Shown here one piece after another: positions 51,601-59,703 of a stretch of 64,000 bases of DNA. The position numbers were made by a program, and so were the translations under genes. The stretch is from an uncultured Kiritimatiellota bacterium (GTDB lineage Bacteria > Verrucomicrobiota > Kiritimatiellia > RFP12 > UBA1067). The stretch covers positions 1-64,000 of the forward strand of contig CAKTZI010000020.1 of the NCBI GenBank assembly GCA_934635385.1, written 5' to 3'. Within the stretch, counting starts at the first letter, position 1, and each line of letters starts with the position of its first letter. The notes under the pieces were generated by a model that searched no databases, was not told the origin of the DNA, and saw nothing but the letters and a program-made list of their open reading frames with translations.

Positions 51601-54600
51601 AGACGCTCTGCCGGAGTCTCCTCCCCGTACTCCTTCCGTAGTTCCCTTGCCAGCCAATCCTTCATGCTGTCCGGGAATCGCCCCAAGTCGTTCACCGACC
51701 ACTCGCGCATCGGGATTTTCAGGCCGTACCCGTCCACCGGCCAGTATTCCTCCGGATTGCTCCCCTCCTCCGTCGGAGGCGGGTTCAGCCGCAACCACTC
51801 CGTGCTGCCCTCTTCTATCTGCTCCATCATTAACCTCCTTGGCTTGTGCCTCTATTATACCAAAAATGCGCTCTGCCTCTGCGTCACTCACGCGGGCAAG
51901 CCCGCGTGCGCGAGCCACGGCGTTCCAGATGTCCTGAAGAACCGGCTTCGCACGTTCGTACTTCGCCGCGTCGCGCTCGTAGATGTAGGTGGCAAGGGCC
52001 TTGAAGTCCTTGTGCCCGCTCTCGACAAGCACATCGACGAGCTTACCAACGCCCGTGACGAGTTTCCCGAACTTCTCCGGGTTGAAGTCGGGCGTGTCGA
52101 AATCTACTTGCCCGCTTGCGCCTTTCGCGCCGCCTCCTGCAACGCCGCCCGTATTGCGGACACTCGCTTCCTCTCGTTCTCGGAGGTGTCCGAGGAAATA
52201 GTTTGCGCTTTCCCTGATTCTTGCATGGTCTGGATTTCCTTTCGCTTCAAGCTGTTTAAGTGTGATTTCAGGCGCACCGTCTACGGAATTATCGTAGATA
52301 TGGAGATGTATTTTATCACCATACGCATCGGAAAGCAACCGCAGGTTCTCGCGGCTCTTCACGTGCGAGTTGGCGAACGAGAGCGGCGAGACGATATGCC
52401 CGCCGTTCTTGACGCGCTGCGCGATGCCTTCCAACGCCTGTCCGGGAGTGCGGTAGACGAAATGTATCTCCGGCTTCTGCCCATTGGCAAGAATCGCGTC
52501 TATCTGCCTCTTCGCCACATCGAGGTTGCCGAGCGTGGAATCTATCGTAAAATCATGGCTATCCCCAATCTTCGCGGCCACGGTCGATTTCCCCGCACCG
52601 TTTCCGCCTGCAAGGAATACTACAGTTCCATCGCCCTTGCCCTTGCGCGTCTTCAGCAGACGCTGGAACTGCGCCTCCAACCGAGGCCCAACATAGCCCG
52701 TCCTGTCAACGTGCGTGCTCCAGTCCAACCGGTTGTAGCCCGGCATGGTCTTTCGCACCTCGTCGCCGCTCACGATTGTCGAATCCACGCCCAGTTCGGG
52801 GCTGTCGAAGTCGATTGCGTCGAGCGCGGCCTTCGCCTTGCGTTCAGCCGCCTCGTCCTTCATCCTGATGGACGGGGCTTTAGACGTCTTCGGCTTGGCA
52901 ACATGTCGGGATTCCCGGCTGCTTGCCGATTCTGGCCGATTCAGGGCGTTTTCGTAGATTGCAACGGAGTTCTTCCCGTGGATCTCGTCAAAGTCCTTCC
53001 AGCTCACATGCAGTTGCGTTGCATTCCTGCGTGTACCGTCGCCGAAGATGTATGCCGAATACGCATTCCCCGATGTGTCCTCATAGCCAAATGACAAGTC
53101 CCCGCCCCTGCGCAGATAGATGGCGTGGACTTTTGCGTTTGGATTGTTCTTCCGCCATTCAGCGAAAGCATCGCCCTGTTTTTTCGTGACGGCGTTTGCG
53201 GCTGGTTCGGGCTTCGTCTCCAGCTTCGCCGTCATCACCATGCCCATCGCCGCCGCCTCCTCCGGCGTGACGCGCTTCGTGATCTTCCGGCCGTTCTCCT
53301 CGATTTCCACGGTGACCTTGTGGTGCGCGTTCTCAATCGGAACGCCGCCGACTTTGAGCGGCTTGCCGTCCTCAACAGGCTTCGCGGGCTTTTCAGTTGT
53401 TAAGTCTTTCTGAACAACTGCCGTAGCGCCCGATTTCTGCCCCTCTGTGGGCTTCGCGGCTTTTGGACGCGCCGTTGCCTCCGTTTTCTTCGAATCGCTC
53501 ACAGGGCCGTTTTCGCGCGTCTGTGGTAGGGGCATAACGCCAACGATTTCAGACCTGTCGAAGGTGTCTATCGCGTTATAGTTCCAGCCGTCCCGGTAGG
53601 ACACCTTCACGCGGTTGCCGTCCACGGATACGATCGCGCCGCGAATCTTCTGCCGGGCGTTGATCTCGCCGCCCGTGTCGTGCTGGATGACCACTTCCCG
53701 ATTGGGCGCAATGTCACCTTCCCTTGGTACGACGTAGCCATCGACCGGCTCTGTCGTGCCGTCCTTCTTCGTGAAGACGGCGACCTTGGGAGTCACAGGT
53801 TTCGGCCTCTGCGTCCGGTTGAACAGGTCTTCGCCCTCTGCGCCGCCGAGATCCATGAGAGACTGCCCGACTTCGCCCGCGCCGCCCTTCAACGGAGCGG
53901 CCTTGCGACGCTCGATTTCCTCCTTCTCCGTCCGCTTCCGTTTTTCCTCCGCGATCTGGTCGCCCGTGACGCGCTCCAGTTCAAGGTTCTCCTTCGGGAC
54001 GATGCCGAGTTCCGCGTCAAGGGCTGCCTTGTCGGCTTCGTCGAGCCGCACGGCGTTGCGCCAATACTCCGCCCTTTCGAGCGCCTTTTGGCGTGCGTCG
54101 GCGAGCTGCTTCCTGTCCTTGGGGTTCCTGATGCCAAGTTCTTTCGCGTACGCCTTGTTGAGGTCGAGTCGACCGCCCTTCTGCATGGCCGTCTGAAGGA
54201 CGTTCGCAATGCGCCCGTACTCGTTCGCCTTTTCGACGCGCTTGGCGGCGCGCTTCTCCTCCAGGGCCAGCAGCTTCAGGTCCTCTTCCGACGTGAAGAG
54301 GTCGAGCTGCATTTCCCCGCCCGTCGCTGGGGCCTTGCGGCTTTTCGCCTCTTCGGACAGTGAACGCGCCACGATGGCGAGCCTATCGCCCCGCAGTCCC
54401 TCCAGCGCCTTTTTGACGAGGATCTTCTGGACGGCTCCGTTGCGCGGATGGGCGTTCCTCGGCGCGGCCTTGGCGATGATTCCGGCCTGTTCGACCGAAA
54501 TCAGCCCATCGGCTCCGCTTCCGCTCCAGTCAACTGCCGCCCGAGTGCCTTCCGTAGCACCTTCGTAAAGCTCGAATGCGAGTCTGCCCTTGCTCCGCGA

Positions 54601-57600
54601 GAGGAATCCGGCGGATTCGGCTGCGGCTCTTGACGGCTTGGCGTTTTCAAAGTATCTGACATAATCCTTTACACTTCCTTTCTCATCGATGATGTTTGAG
54701 ATTGCGTCCAAATTGCGCATGTCCTCCGGCGTATAGCCGTCCTTCTCGTAGAACAGGCGCGCCAGGATGTCCTTCTTGCCCGTCCGCTTGGCGAGGTCGA
54801 ACCTGTGGCGACCCGTCACGAGTTCCTTCGTCCCGTCCCTGCGGACATAGACGACCACGGCGTTCTCCGCGCTCTCGAAGTATTCCCCCTTGAGTTCCTG
54901 CCCCTTCACGACGCCCGTCTTCGGGTCTGCGCCCTCCTTGAACTGCGTGTCGGGAAGGGAAACGTCGCCGACGGGAACGCGCACCGGCTCCTGGTTGTCG
55001 TGCATGACGCGCAGGAAGTCGTGTTCCGTCCGCATGGCCGGGGAGATGCCGTCCGTTGCCGCACCTACATCCGGCTTTGCAGTTTTCGCGCCCGCTGCCG
55101 CCGCCGCTTCATTTCGCTGAACTTCTTGGCCTTTCGCCCGCCCGTCCATTCCGGCATTCTCGACCGGCTGTGTTTCATCGGCTCCATTCCCTGTCTCATC
55201 CTTTACCTCCGTGTTTGTCTCTTTGTGCCCTTCCACCGGGAAGAACTCAAACCTTTCGGGCGTGTCCGCACGTCCCGCCGCAACGCCGCCCTCGCCCTTC
55301 GCCGCCTCGCGCCACCGTTTCATCATCACCTTCACGTCGGCGGACGAATACGTCTTGCGCAGATTCATCTTCCGCGCCGCGTCGTTCACCTTGCTGACGA
55401 GCTTGTCGAGTTTTGACGGCTCCGCGTCAAGGTTCGCCGAGGCATAGTGCGCGAACACCTCGGCGAGATTCCCGTTCACGCCCTCCATCGTGCCGCACGT
55501 GGCCGGGAAAAGCCCGTCCACGATCTGCCTCTTGAACGCATCGAACTCCTTTGCGCGGATGTTCTCCGCGAATTCGACCGCGCCCGATTTCCCGAACTCG
55601 CCATTCGGCCCGCCATGCCCGACGATCTCGTGCGCGAGAATGCGCGGGATGTCGCCTACCTCCTGAACGTTGTCGAGAATCACGACCGCCGTTCCGTCCG
55701 ACGTGTAGAAAGCGTCCCTGTCCTGCACTGCCGGATTGAGCAGCTGGCTGGCATCGTTCAGCCCAAGGCAAGTGCCGTCCCGTGCGATGCCGTCCGCGAA
55801 CGCCTGTGCTGCGTCCGCCATCGTGTTGAAGTAGACGACGTTCTTCTTGCCGTACTTCGCCGCCCGCTCGTTCTCGATGACCTGCCGCTTGCGCTGACGG
55901 TCGAGGGCGGTGTACTGCCCCATGAGGGCAAGTTCCCGTGCTTTTTCGACGGCCTCGCCAAGCGTGGCGGCTCCGTCGCTGTCGCCCGTGTCGTTGTGGA
56001 CGGAGAAAGTCCCGTCCGCCTCCTCCATGATCGTCACGCCCGTGTTGGGGTCATGCGCAAGGTTGCTGACGTTCTCCTTGCCCGTCCTGTTGTCGCGCCA
56101 CTTCATCGGAACAAGTCCGGGCTTCCCGTCGGCAGTCTGCGGGAGGCTGAAGCTGACAGGTTCAACCCCGAACTCGCTCTTCATCTTCCTGGCGAGAGCC
56201 TGCGACGGGGTGACGACCTTTCCCGTCTCCGCGTCGATTGTCGGCTTTTCGGGTATGACCGCGCGTTCCGGCTGCGCGTTCGCCGCGTCGCGAAACTTTG
56301 CGTTCAGCGTGTCGCCAAGGAAGTTCGCGACGCGCGGATCGAAAAGAATGTCAGTCGCGAGCTTCGCGTCCGGCGGAAGCCCCGCCTTGTCGCACAGTTC
56401 CTGAAACTTACGCACTGCCTCTTTCGTCGGCTTCCAGTCGGGGGCGGGGGCGCGGCCTTTCGCCGCCTCGCCCGTCGTGCCCGCTTCGAAGTCCGCCGCC
56501 GGCTTCGCGTGCGCCTTTGCGGTGTCGATTCCCTCCTGGACAAACCGCTTCAGGGCCATCATGCCGTCGGGATTCAGCCTTGCCAGCAAGAGACGGCCTT
56601 CCGGCATCTTGGCGGCTTCCCGGACGACCTTCTCGTAGTCACGCGCACCCTTGACGCGGGCGTTCAGGACGCGCCCGGCGCCCATGATCGCGCCAATCGC
56701 GACACCATCGCGAACGCCTTTCAATCCCTCGATGGTGATCTCCCCAAGGTCGAGGTCGTGTCCGCTGGCGAGTTGGCGGAATGCCGTATCGCCCGCACCT
56801 TGTGCGCCCATGAGACCGCCCGCTTCAAGCGCGGCAACACCCTGGTTCAGGAACTCACGCTTCGCGTTGAACCGCCCCATTGCCTTGGAAAGCCCGCCGA
56901 ACGTGAACTTCTCGACGGGCTGGACGGGGACGATGCCCTTGCCGTTCATCCAGCGGCGGAACGGCGCATAGTAGAATGCCGCCGTCATCGCACCGTCGAA
57001 GAGGGCGCTGCCGCCCGCGATGTCCTCCGCCGCCTTGCCCGTCTTGCCGCTTTCCAACGCCGTGCTGCGCGTCTGCTGGTATGCGTCGGCGGACGACATG
57101 GCAATCATCGTCGGGCCAAGGTACGCGAACTGCGCGATGCCGGATGCCGCGCCCTCCAGCCAGTCCACCACCGCGCTTCCCGAATTGCCGACGGGTGTCT
57201 TCTCGTCCAGCCAGTTGCGGATCCGCTTCGCGTCACGTATGGCCATGTTGCCGACAGCCGTCCCCTCTCGGCCATTCTCCACCATGAGGGAATGTTCCTG
57301 GTGCATTCCCTCCTTCCCGGCTATCGGGGCTTCCCACCTGAAATACTTTTCAAGGTTCTCGCGCACGGACGGATCGCGCTTCGCCATGCGCTTTACCTTC
57401 TCGTCGATGTTCACGCGCCCCAGCCAAGCATCAAACGATTCGCCCTCCTTCTTCGCCATCGGGTCGTCGGCCATGAATGCGTGACGCGCGTCTTCGTCCA
57501 CGCCGCCAGCCGCCGTGCCGACAAGGTTGATGAGACCGGCGGCCATCTTGCCCGCCGTGTTCACGACGGTGCGGGGGACGCTCCGCCATCCCGCGCTTTT

Positions 57601-58419
57601 TCCCGTGCGCTCACCGTTCCCCGCGCGATTCCCCGCGACATACGCCAATGCCTCGCGCATTTCCTCGGGCGACTTGGACTCCTTGCGGATGCGCTCGATC
57701 TGCCAGTCCTCCAGCCCCGCTTCCTTTGCGACCCCGGCAAGGGCATCCTCGTCGCTTTTTCCGTTGCGCGGCACGCGCTTGCGACCGATCGGCTGGCCCA
57801 TCGTGTTGTACGCCATCTCGTCCGACTCGTCCGTGCCGCGTTTCCATTCGGCAACGGCATCTGCCGTGTCGCCGTTCGCAAGCCGCTCCATGAGCGTGAT
57901 CCTGTCCGGCTCGGTGCGTTTTTTGTGCTCATAGGCAACGCCCCGGTCTCGCCTGATCTCGTCCGAAACGTCGTCCCAGTGTTCGTGAAGCCAGTCGTTC
58001 CATTTCGACTGGTTGTCCTTCATGTGGGCATCGTGGACTTCCTGCGCCATCTTCTGCGCGGAAGCCTCGTCATCCGCCATGCCCCAATGCTCGCCCGTCT
58101 CGGCGTAGTGTCGGACGGCATCCTCCTGCGAGAGTTCCTTCCCGCCGACAACCGTCGGCACGACGGCGAACTTGCCGTCTTCATGCCGAACGAGCATGGA
58201 CGATGTGGTGGAGTAGCCGTTCATCTTTCCGTCCTTGTCGCGGCGAAGGAGAACCCTGCGGCCCTCGTTGCGAAGGTTTCCGCCCCACTGGTTCTTCTCG
58301 CCGTCGGGAAGCCTTTCATTCCCACCGTCGCCGTCCTCACAGCTCAGAGGTTCAACCTCGCCAAAATCATCCGCCGCCTCAACAGGCTCGATTTCGCCCC
58401 ACTCTTCGTTGTCATTCAT
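42670..58419 (-). CDS. Giant polyvalent protein of a phage or conjugative element
   Basis: 5249 residues, ATG 58419 behind AAGGAGG, stop TAG at 42670. Visible modules in order: acidic N-terminus; metallopeptidase-like HEIVGHGG (H930); ParB-like VTGRHRFDLAKRTG (about 1200); Zeta-toxin kinase with GGNGAGKST (about 1937); Gly-rich linker (about 2197-2310) that is the shadow of another gene; N6-adenine methylase with GPSAGTGNF (about 2473) and DNVPY (about 2538); SNF2/SF2 helicase with VGAGKT (about 3187), VDEAHNFK (about 3349) and QAIGRIIRFGN (about 3700); coiled coils; alpha-helical membrane-like C-terminus. The linker VDFDTP recurs twice. This matches the polyvalent proteins described in phages and conjugative elements, which are injected with DNA to counter host defences. 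Confidence 0.88.
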   Translation of the reverse strand: MNDNEEWGEIEPVEAADDFGEVEPLSCEDGDGGNERLPDGEKNQWGGNLRNEGRRVLLRRDKDGKMNGYSTTSSMLVRHEDGKFAVVPTVVGGKELSQEDAVRHYAETGEHWGMADDEASAQKMAQEVHDAHMKDNQSKWNDWLHEHWDDVSDEIRRDRGVAYEHKKRTEPDRITLMERLANGDTADAVAEWKRGTDESDEMAYNTMGQPIGRKRVPRNGKSDEDALAGVAKEAGLEDWQIERIRKESKSPEEMREALAYVAGNRAGNGERTGKSAGWRSVPRTVVNTAGKMAAGLINLVGTAAGGVDEDARHAFMADDPMAKKEGESFDAWLGRVNIDEKVKRMAKRDPSVRENLEKYFRWEAPIAGKEGMHQEHSLMVENGREGTAVGNMAIRDAKRIRNWLDEKTPVGNSGSAVVDWLEGAASGIAQFAYLGPTMIAMSSADAYQQTRSTALESGKTGKAAEDIAGGSALFDGAMTAAFYYAPFRRWMNGKGIVPVQPVEKFTFGGLSKAMGRFNAKREFLNQGVAALEAGGLMGAQGAGDTAFRQLASGHDLDLGEITIEGLKGVRDGVAIGAIMGAGRVLNARVKGARDYEKVVREAAKMPEGRLLLARLNPDGMMALKRFVQEGIDTAKAHAKPAADFEAGTTGEAAKGRAPAPDWKPTKEAVRKFQELCDKAGLPPDAKLATDILFDPRVANFLGDTLNAKFRDAANAQPERAVIPEKPTIDAETGKVVTPSQALARKMKSEFGVEPVSFSLPQTADGKPGLVPMKWRDNRTGKENVSNLAHDPNTGVTIMEEADGTFSVHNDTGDSDGAATLGEAVEKARELALMGQYTALDRQRKRQVIENERAAKYGKKNVVYFNTMADAAQAFADGIARDGTCLGLNDASQLLNPAVQDRDAFYTSDGTAVVILDNVQEVGDIPRILAHEIVGHGGPNGEFGKSGAVEFAENIRAKEFDAFKRQIVDGLFPATCGTMEGVNGNLAEVFAHYASANLDAEPSKLDKLVSKVNDAARKMNLRKTYSSADVKVMMKRWREAAKGEGGVAAGRADTPERFEFFPVEGHKETNTEVKDETGNGADETQPVENAGMDGRAKGQEVQRNEAAAAAGAKTAKPDVGAATDGISPAMRTEHDFLRVMHDNQEPVRVPVGDVSLPDTQFKEGADPKTGVVKGQELKGEYFESAENAVVVYVRRDGTKELVTGRHRFDLAKRTGKKDILARLFYEKDGYTPEDMRNLDAISNIIDEKGSVKDYVRYFENAKPSRAAAESAGFLSRSKGRLAFELYEGATEGTRAAVDWSGSGADGLISVEQAGIIAKAAPRNAHPRNGAVQKILVKKALEGLRGDRLAIVARSLSEEAKSRKAPATGGEMQLDLFTSEEDLKLLALEEKRAAKRVEKANEYGRIANVLQTAMQKGGRLDLNKAYAKELGIRNPKDRKQLADARQKALERAEYWRNAVRLDEADKAALDAELGIVPKENLELERVTGDQIAEEKRKRTEKEEIERRKAAPLKGGAGEVGQSLMDLGGAEGEDLFNRTQRPKPVTPKVAVFTKKDGTTEPVDGYVVPREGDIAPNREVVIQHDTGGEINARQKIRGAIVSVDGNRVKVSYRDGWNYNAIDTFDRSEIVGVMPLPQTRENGPVSDSKKTEATARPKAAKPTEGQKSGATAVVQKDLTTEKPAKPVEDGKPLKVGGVPIENAHHKVTVEIEENGRKITKRVTPEEAAAMGMVMTAKLETKPEPAANAVTKKQGDAFAEWRKNNPNAKVHAIYLRRGGDLSFGYEDTSGNAYSAYIFGDGTRRNATQLHVSWKDFDEIHGKNSVAIYENALNRPESASSRESRHVAKPKTSKAPSIRMKDEAAERKAKAALDAIDFDSPELGVDSTIVSGDEVRKTMPGYNRLDWSTHVDRTGYVGPRLEAQFQRLLKTRKGKGDGTVVFLAGGNGAGKSTVAAKIGDSHDFTIDSTLGNLDVAKRQIDAILANGQKPEIHFVYRTPGQALEGIAQRVKNGGHIVSPLSFANSHVKSRENLRLLSDAYGDKIHLHIYDNSVDGAPEITLKQLEAKGNPDHARIRESANYFLGHLREREEASVRNTGGVAGGGAKGASGQVDFDTPDFNPEKFGKLVTGVGKLVDVLVESGHKDFKALATYIYERDAAKYERAKPVLQDIWNAVARARGLARVSDAEAERIFGIIEAQAKEVNDGADRRGQHGVVAAEPASDGGGEQSGGILAGGRVRPENPDARVVGERLGAIPGQHEGLAGKGTTEGVRGGDSGRASAEGNGPVGNRSVSEDGERETGRDRAGDGNQGGVSHVKKRAAKAADATKPNPTRRDFVMTKSVEDAILEKKTAQRVRNNLDAIRLIRDLKARDYAATPEEQATLAKFVGWGGLREDMFGYGLESAYALERAGEPERVPGVLRRYGISQGAYGLHRELRQLLNDKEYESAKASASTAFYTPVYFVRALHENLRRLGVKGGRFLGPSAGTGNFASAAGEYEKPVSWQFVEKDVLTGEMLKALFPNQRVNIGGFEETKFPDGFFDFAIDNVPYADVPINDRSLSSRMFKIHDYFFAKTLAKLRPGGVMAFLTSTGTLDKTSPILRQFLTEHGGQIVGAVRLPNGFFSENAGTDVASDLVIVQKVQGRPDNAAFEKGVEYGKTEEWVRRKGRIEKPLTYNGYFQDHPEQVVGTMEIASGQFGPILKYSMPDVLPGDLSSEIGKAIGRALDGIDKDALLKSAAVAERQDHTPVYDAEGLRQGSVTMKDGKPFIKSGEMLEPIVFPNDRSLSKELKKRGRTPDRIMGGLLSLRKAMRDVIDAQMTDNDSVETDLAPLQAKLNEAYDTFVKANGTLHDKWISPFVLLDKADGNRLLALERIVKDESGKPKVVKSDIFTKRVISRGQRATKADTPKDALVISYSESGAINVPRIAELLGVGDEEAVRKLKEGGDAFENPQTGLLEPSWEYLSGRVRAKLAAARAAVEAGEESYRANVEALEKVQPPMVRLEDAEIKFGATWVDTDCMKDFLRDAFGSESMHIMLGRNEVTGQWNVEFGRIMNEDPWGETSWSPQEFVSRVLNHGSMNHYETDPIDKKRYLNEKRTEGNKLAAEKLHHAFSQFIQASERWAEPMYERYNAVMTDMVEIKLPNNILPFRAAGMSEAALGKLFEGGDPKKPKKGREYQSDVIARGVLGGSSLCLAHCVGAGKTLEMQSIGVLGRHLGLFKKPMYVVPNHMLEQFTNEFVEAFPNANILKMAEADVKPENRRAFFAQVANGDWDAIVVKHSTFSKKLAMSDEYQKEFMEAQRRDLIEAIAAMREAGERISVDQATKKLERLEAKLEQLANAENHDSQIVPFEELGVDQLFVDEAHNFKGMPITTRQGRTGGLSQGDSQRAVDMEMKTQYVQSLHGGDRGVVFATGTPLSNAPVVEAYVMLKYLAPNKLEEQGLKHFDDFVDAFGRITTESEFSLDGKTVKEKEKVSAFVNIPELMKLLRSVVDIVNPDQLDIPRPKPKYHMIDVDMSPAQERIMEMVAHEAATPPSREERNKYLTLTRIAKNACLTPRLLGFEDGGNKIIRAVSEIKKVYDETVAERGAQLVFTDIFNRASGGTDEYIAAHITGGQDMPYARGAYNLNEEIRSLLVTAGIPRDEIAIIQDIDKSKGDKDANKSALFAKVRSGEVRVLIGSRPKMGEGTNVQERLAAIHLLHPGWKPSEDEQAIGRIIRFGNTYKEGQIFYYLTKGNANIGSYETKNHQLIGVKSKLIDQVMHGDDSVREIDMDESAMDRDMLMGLASGNKALMELIDVKKRVHKLELNTESVLSSARRNKDRAEANSRILARRREEFAREQEGVKEWRKKNEGKPFALSTPDGRSIEKVKDMADYVSAQMAKQLTKDRYGRDDKTVLGDFNGVELVLTYDKWGDEKFNIAVPMIGVAREINYSGFLPDFSQAAMTAFKGKIFETVSPDFAKAYENSLADMDRQAKKMSADADRLQKDYEGMRDELVKLRTRQAELERAITPLVIQAVENRKAAAYGNWLITKSGNGQKYVARRESDAKSFSAPTVRELIPLMDAEDFARPKNAATKTADLRPHLKPNSKGEYPSVDTLSVGQVDFDTPNLTPAEEKYSEAEDKTPTEQVMREVYGMTNDEIATALKAAGMEPPKHVRKPDETAWEQAEALLSNPSYMEKLSRAVAKFPRNIADYENNALNVLFRRRQAAVNAAQSVVNGLKETLDAFNAIPQDERDAGFGENQKKVAREYGEAMSQLAQAKSLMYETGLALTRSSSEAGRRLRSNRGLIDQTDFSYAGISGQVAAILGGADKIAPEMDAKIREIANGFATLDEEGRDLATARLKAQAEKIVEQIKRGDRIRKVAERNPGDEVKRVMRNYNDALAQIEVGSAEVGGTLVGLSDQQYPAWGKWLRAIGEYHCFENPDITEDECIKAIVEDISPFMDGVDENQVRDALTGFGHNFRQSRYEAQRLMNDLRSQSRLKRQMDWMDENNTMPPLTGMVRDEPSDTTRNLQKQVQERKKEVPDAGRDARRLKGVLESAKTRVKNRIADLERAIETGEKIPGRERTVMEDIELRELRKRKDELQKTYDELFRTEHGMTDAQRVKLAERLLGRELEHALADLDRARSGDFSKKARRPRAESPTLDALRERLSEVRNQIRELKKAKYEFGLTPEELSAYNARKMANREKAIARLAERIVRGDLRPQKKPQPPMPPEMQKRYEAMAEQMNRAHRKLADLRREAADARKPKFVRFMGDAYRFVDGVWKMATASLDFTQVGNQTGTILMAHPKIVAANFAKTISAFKSRINAENIELDLLSDASVKEAVDNGWLRWKKVSDSTSRGERVELFDAIDKPFTIGGKALRFTDIPFYGTSIENSDRLYATYINAVSASLYSTIVNDPKLFPGGATVFQKKMLCDMINVMNGSGTLSKDNRRILGKVFWAPGLVDSQLKRLIGYQVWHSWTASAEEDGSGTFKERLTMSRIGLGEFVRSNLGAILLGSLLTALFATDDQKDEFAHAGPVKRLQMLVAPRIRHTQLDLTGGSVAFLRLGNRLVTGAYETATGKQAKVRDMFGEVAHFAKGRLTPLVSNAFSALSGKDYTGQDYGAAELLLSFAPISLRDAGHSIYENGIEDRAWATAFLGAGLTMFGIGKGTYRKDDYAILSNRFLDSKREYDAIEKDELLDEQNRRLLLDSIVAENPLMREGVREDIAADIAQIRRDEARAMRDEKEGHEVDASLLSDIERGKAKLIEKIRAERRK
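51492..51830 (-). CDS. Small gene nested in the polyvalent-protein gene, different frame
   Basis: 112 residues: MMEQIEEGSTEWLRLNPPPT and on to ARLGEIAQEMGIRAEYRT. Unlike shadow frames it has balanced composition. It has its own AAGGAGG (51840-51834) and a TTTTTGGTATAAT promoter (51859-51854) at a normal distance. In the giant protein's frame the same DNA gives a Gly/Arg/Glu low-complexity stretch. This suggests that an intergenic gene was read through when two genes fused. No family is recognised; it is acidic and probably helical. Confidence 0.65.
   Translation of the reverse strand: MMEQIEEGSTEWLRLNPPPTEEGSNPEEYWPVDGYGLKIPMREWSVNDLGRFPDSMKDWLARELRKEYGEETPAERLLKEMAPSEIARYPRMANARLGEIAQEMGIRAEYRT
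51854..51859 (-). promoter_or_regulatory. Internal promoter for the nested gene
   Basis: TTTTTGGTATAAT on the minus strand inside the polyvalent gene. It matches the strong local promoter form, is followed after 13 bases by AAGGAGG, and has ATG at 51830. Confidence 0.65.
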
Positions 58420-58437
58420 CCGAAAGCCTCCTTGTGA

Positions 58438-59691
58438 TTATTCCGCAACGCCACCAGCACCAACCATTTCAGGTTCGCCCTGCGTCCCATCATCGTAAAC
58501 GGGAATTCGCCTTGACCGATCCTTGTTGTATCGGTAGCCCTTCAAAGTCTTCTGCCCTTCTTTTGACGGTTTTTCGCCCTGAGGATTCTTCGCTTCACTG
58601 TCGTCTGCGCCACCGCCAAACGCATCGGATAAAATCCGCGTAAGGGATGTCTGGAATTGCACGGCCTGATCGTCGCTGAGTTTCAGCCCACGCTTGATGT
58701 CGGTCATGTTCTTGGCCACGGATGCCGCAAGGCGTGCATTTGCCGTGTCGTTCTTTGAACTGGCACGGGCATTCCGCCCCTGTTCTTCATCCTTGCGCTG
58801 TGCGAGGCGGTCGCGCTCCAACTGCATTCGCTCTTCGCTCATGCCGCCGCCCTTGTTCGAACCCATGAACTCCTTGACATCCCCGAAGTAGGATGTCAGC
58901 GCGGAACTTCTAATCTCGGCGTTCAGCGGATTGTCGATCTCCACGAGCGGTCGGCCAGATTGCTGGTCTATCTGCGCCTGTCCGTTGCCGTCGAGCGCGT
59001 ACCTCACGAAATGCAATTTGCCGTCCGAGAACGGCTTGCCCGTCGTCGGGTCAACCGTCCCGATGTAGTTGTATTCCCGGCCCTCGTCGAGCATCCCGCC
59101 CTCCAGCAGTTCCTTGTTGAACTGGTCCACCTGCTTCCGCGTGACGATGCCGTTCTGGAGCTGTGCGAGAATGGCCATGTTGCCGTAGCTGCCCTCCATC
59201 GCGGCCTTGCGGTTCGCCATCTGCGCGTCTTCCTCCTCCTTGAGGCGGAAATAGGAGTCGAGCTTCGCGTTTCGCTCCTCGAACGCCAGCCGCCGGTTCT
59301 CGATTTCCTGCGCATCCCGCTCCATCTGCTGCATCTTGATGGCATCGTCCCACGACTTCGCATGTTCCATGTCGCCGCGCCTGTCGGCGTATTCGCGCTT
59401 CTTCTGCGCCTGCACCTCGTCGAACTGGCGGACACCCTCCTCGCGGTTCGCCGCCCGCTCCTCCATCTGCGCGTCGAACTGACGCGCGCCCTCGGCACGT
59501 GCCGCTTCGGCTGCCGCCTGTTTTTCGTCGAACTGGCGGGCGTTCTCCTCCCGGTTCGCGTCCGCCTGTGCGGCCTGCATGTCCTGTCCGCGCCGTGCGG
59601 TCGCGGCGTTCATCGCCGCGATCGCCCTCTGGCGCTCGTCGTCCTTGATGTTCTTCCCGAAAGAGAAGTTTGCTACCTGAAAACCTGCCAT
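58438..59691 (-). CDS. Coiled-coil phage-like protein
   Basis: 417 residues, mostly charged helix. Residues 30-150 form a long Arg/Glu/Ala/Gln coiled coil with QFD(E/A) repeats (ARQFDEKQAAAEAARAEGAR). The C-terminal part is polar. ATG behind AAGGAGAAAAGGC. Gene order, between a virion-like protein and the polyvalent gene, suggests an internal virion or ejection protein. No family signature is clear. Confidence 0.65.
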   Translation of the reverse strand: MAGFQVANFSFGKNIKDDERQRAIAAMNAATARRGQDMQAAQADANREENARQFDEKQAAAEAARAEGARQFDAQMEERAANREEGVRQFDEVQAQKKREYADRRGDMEHAKSWDDAIKMQQMERDAQEIENRRLAFEERNAKLDSYFRLKEEEDAQMANRKAAMEGSYGNMAILAQLQNGIVTRKQVDQFNKELLEGGMLDEGREYNYIGTVDPTTGKPFSDGKLHFVRYALDGNGQAQIDQQSGRPLVEIDNPLNAEIRSSALTSYFGDVKEFMGSNKGGGMSEERMQLERDRLAQRKDEEQGRNARASSKNDTANARLAASVAKNMTDIKRGLKLSDDQAVQFQTSLTRILSDAFGGGADDSEAKNPQGEKPSKEGQKTLKGYRYNKDRSRRIPVYDDGTQGEPEMVGAGGVAE

Positions 59692-59703
59692 TGCCTTTTC
59701 TCC

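Noticed and set aside
48610..53094. A 1494-codon open frame on the plus strand opposite the polyvalent gene
   Set aside because: It is the antisense of a coding frame in GC-rich DNA, rich in Arg, His, Leu and Val without domains, and has no ribosome site. Similar long antisense frames occur opposite gyrA, the P-ATPase and other genes.
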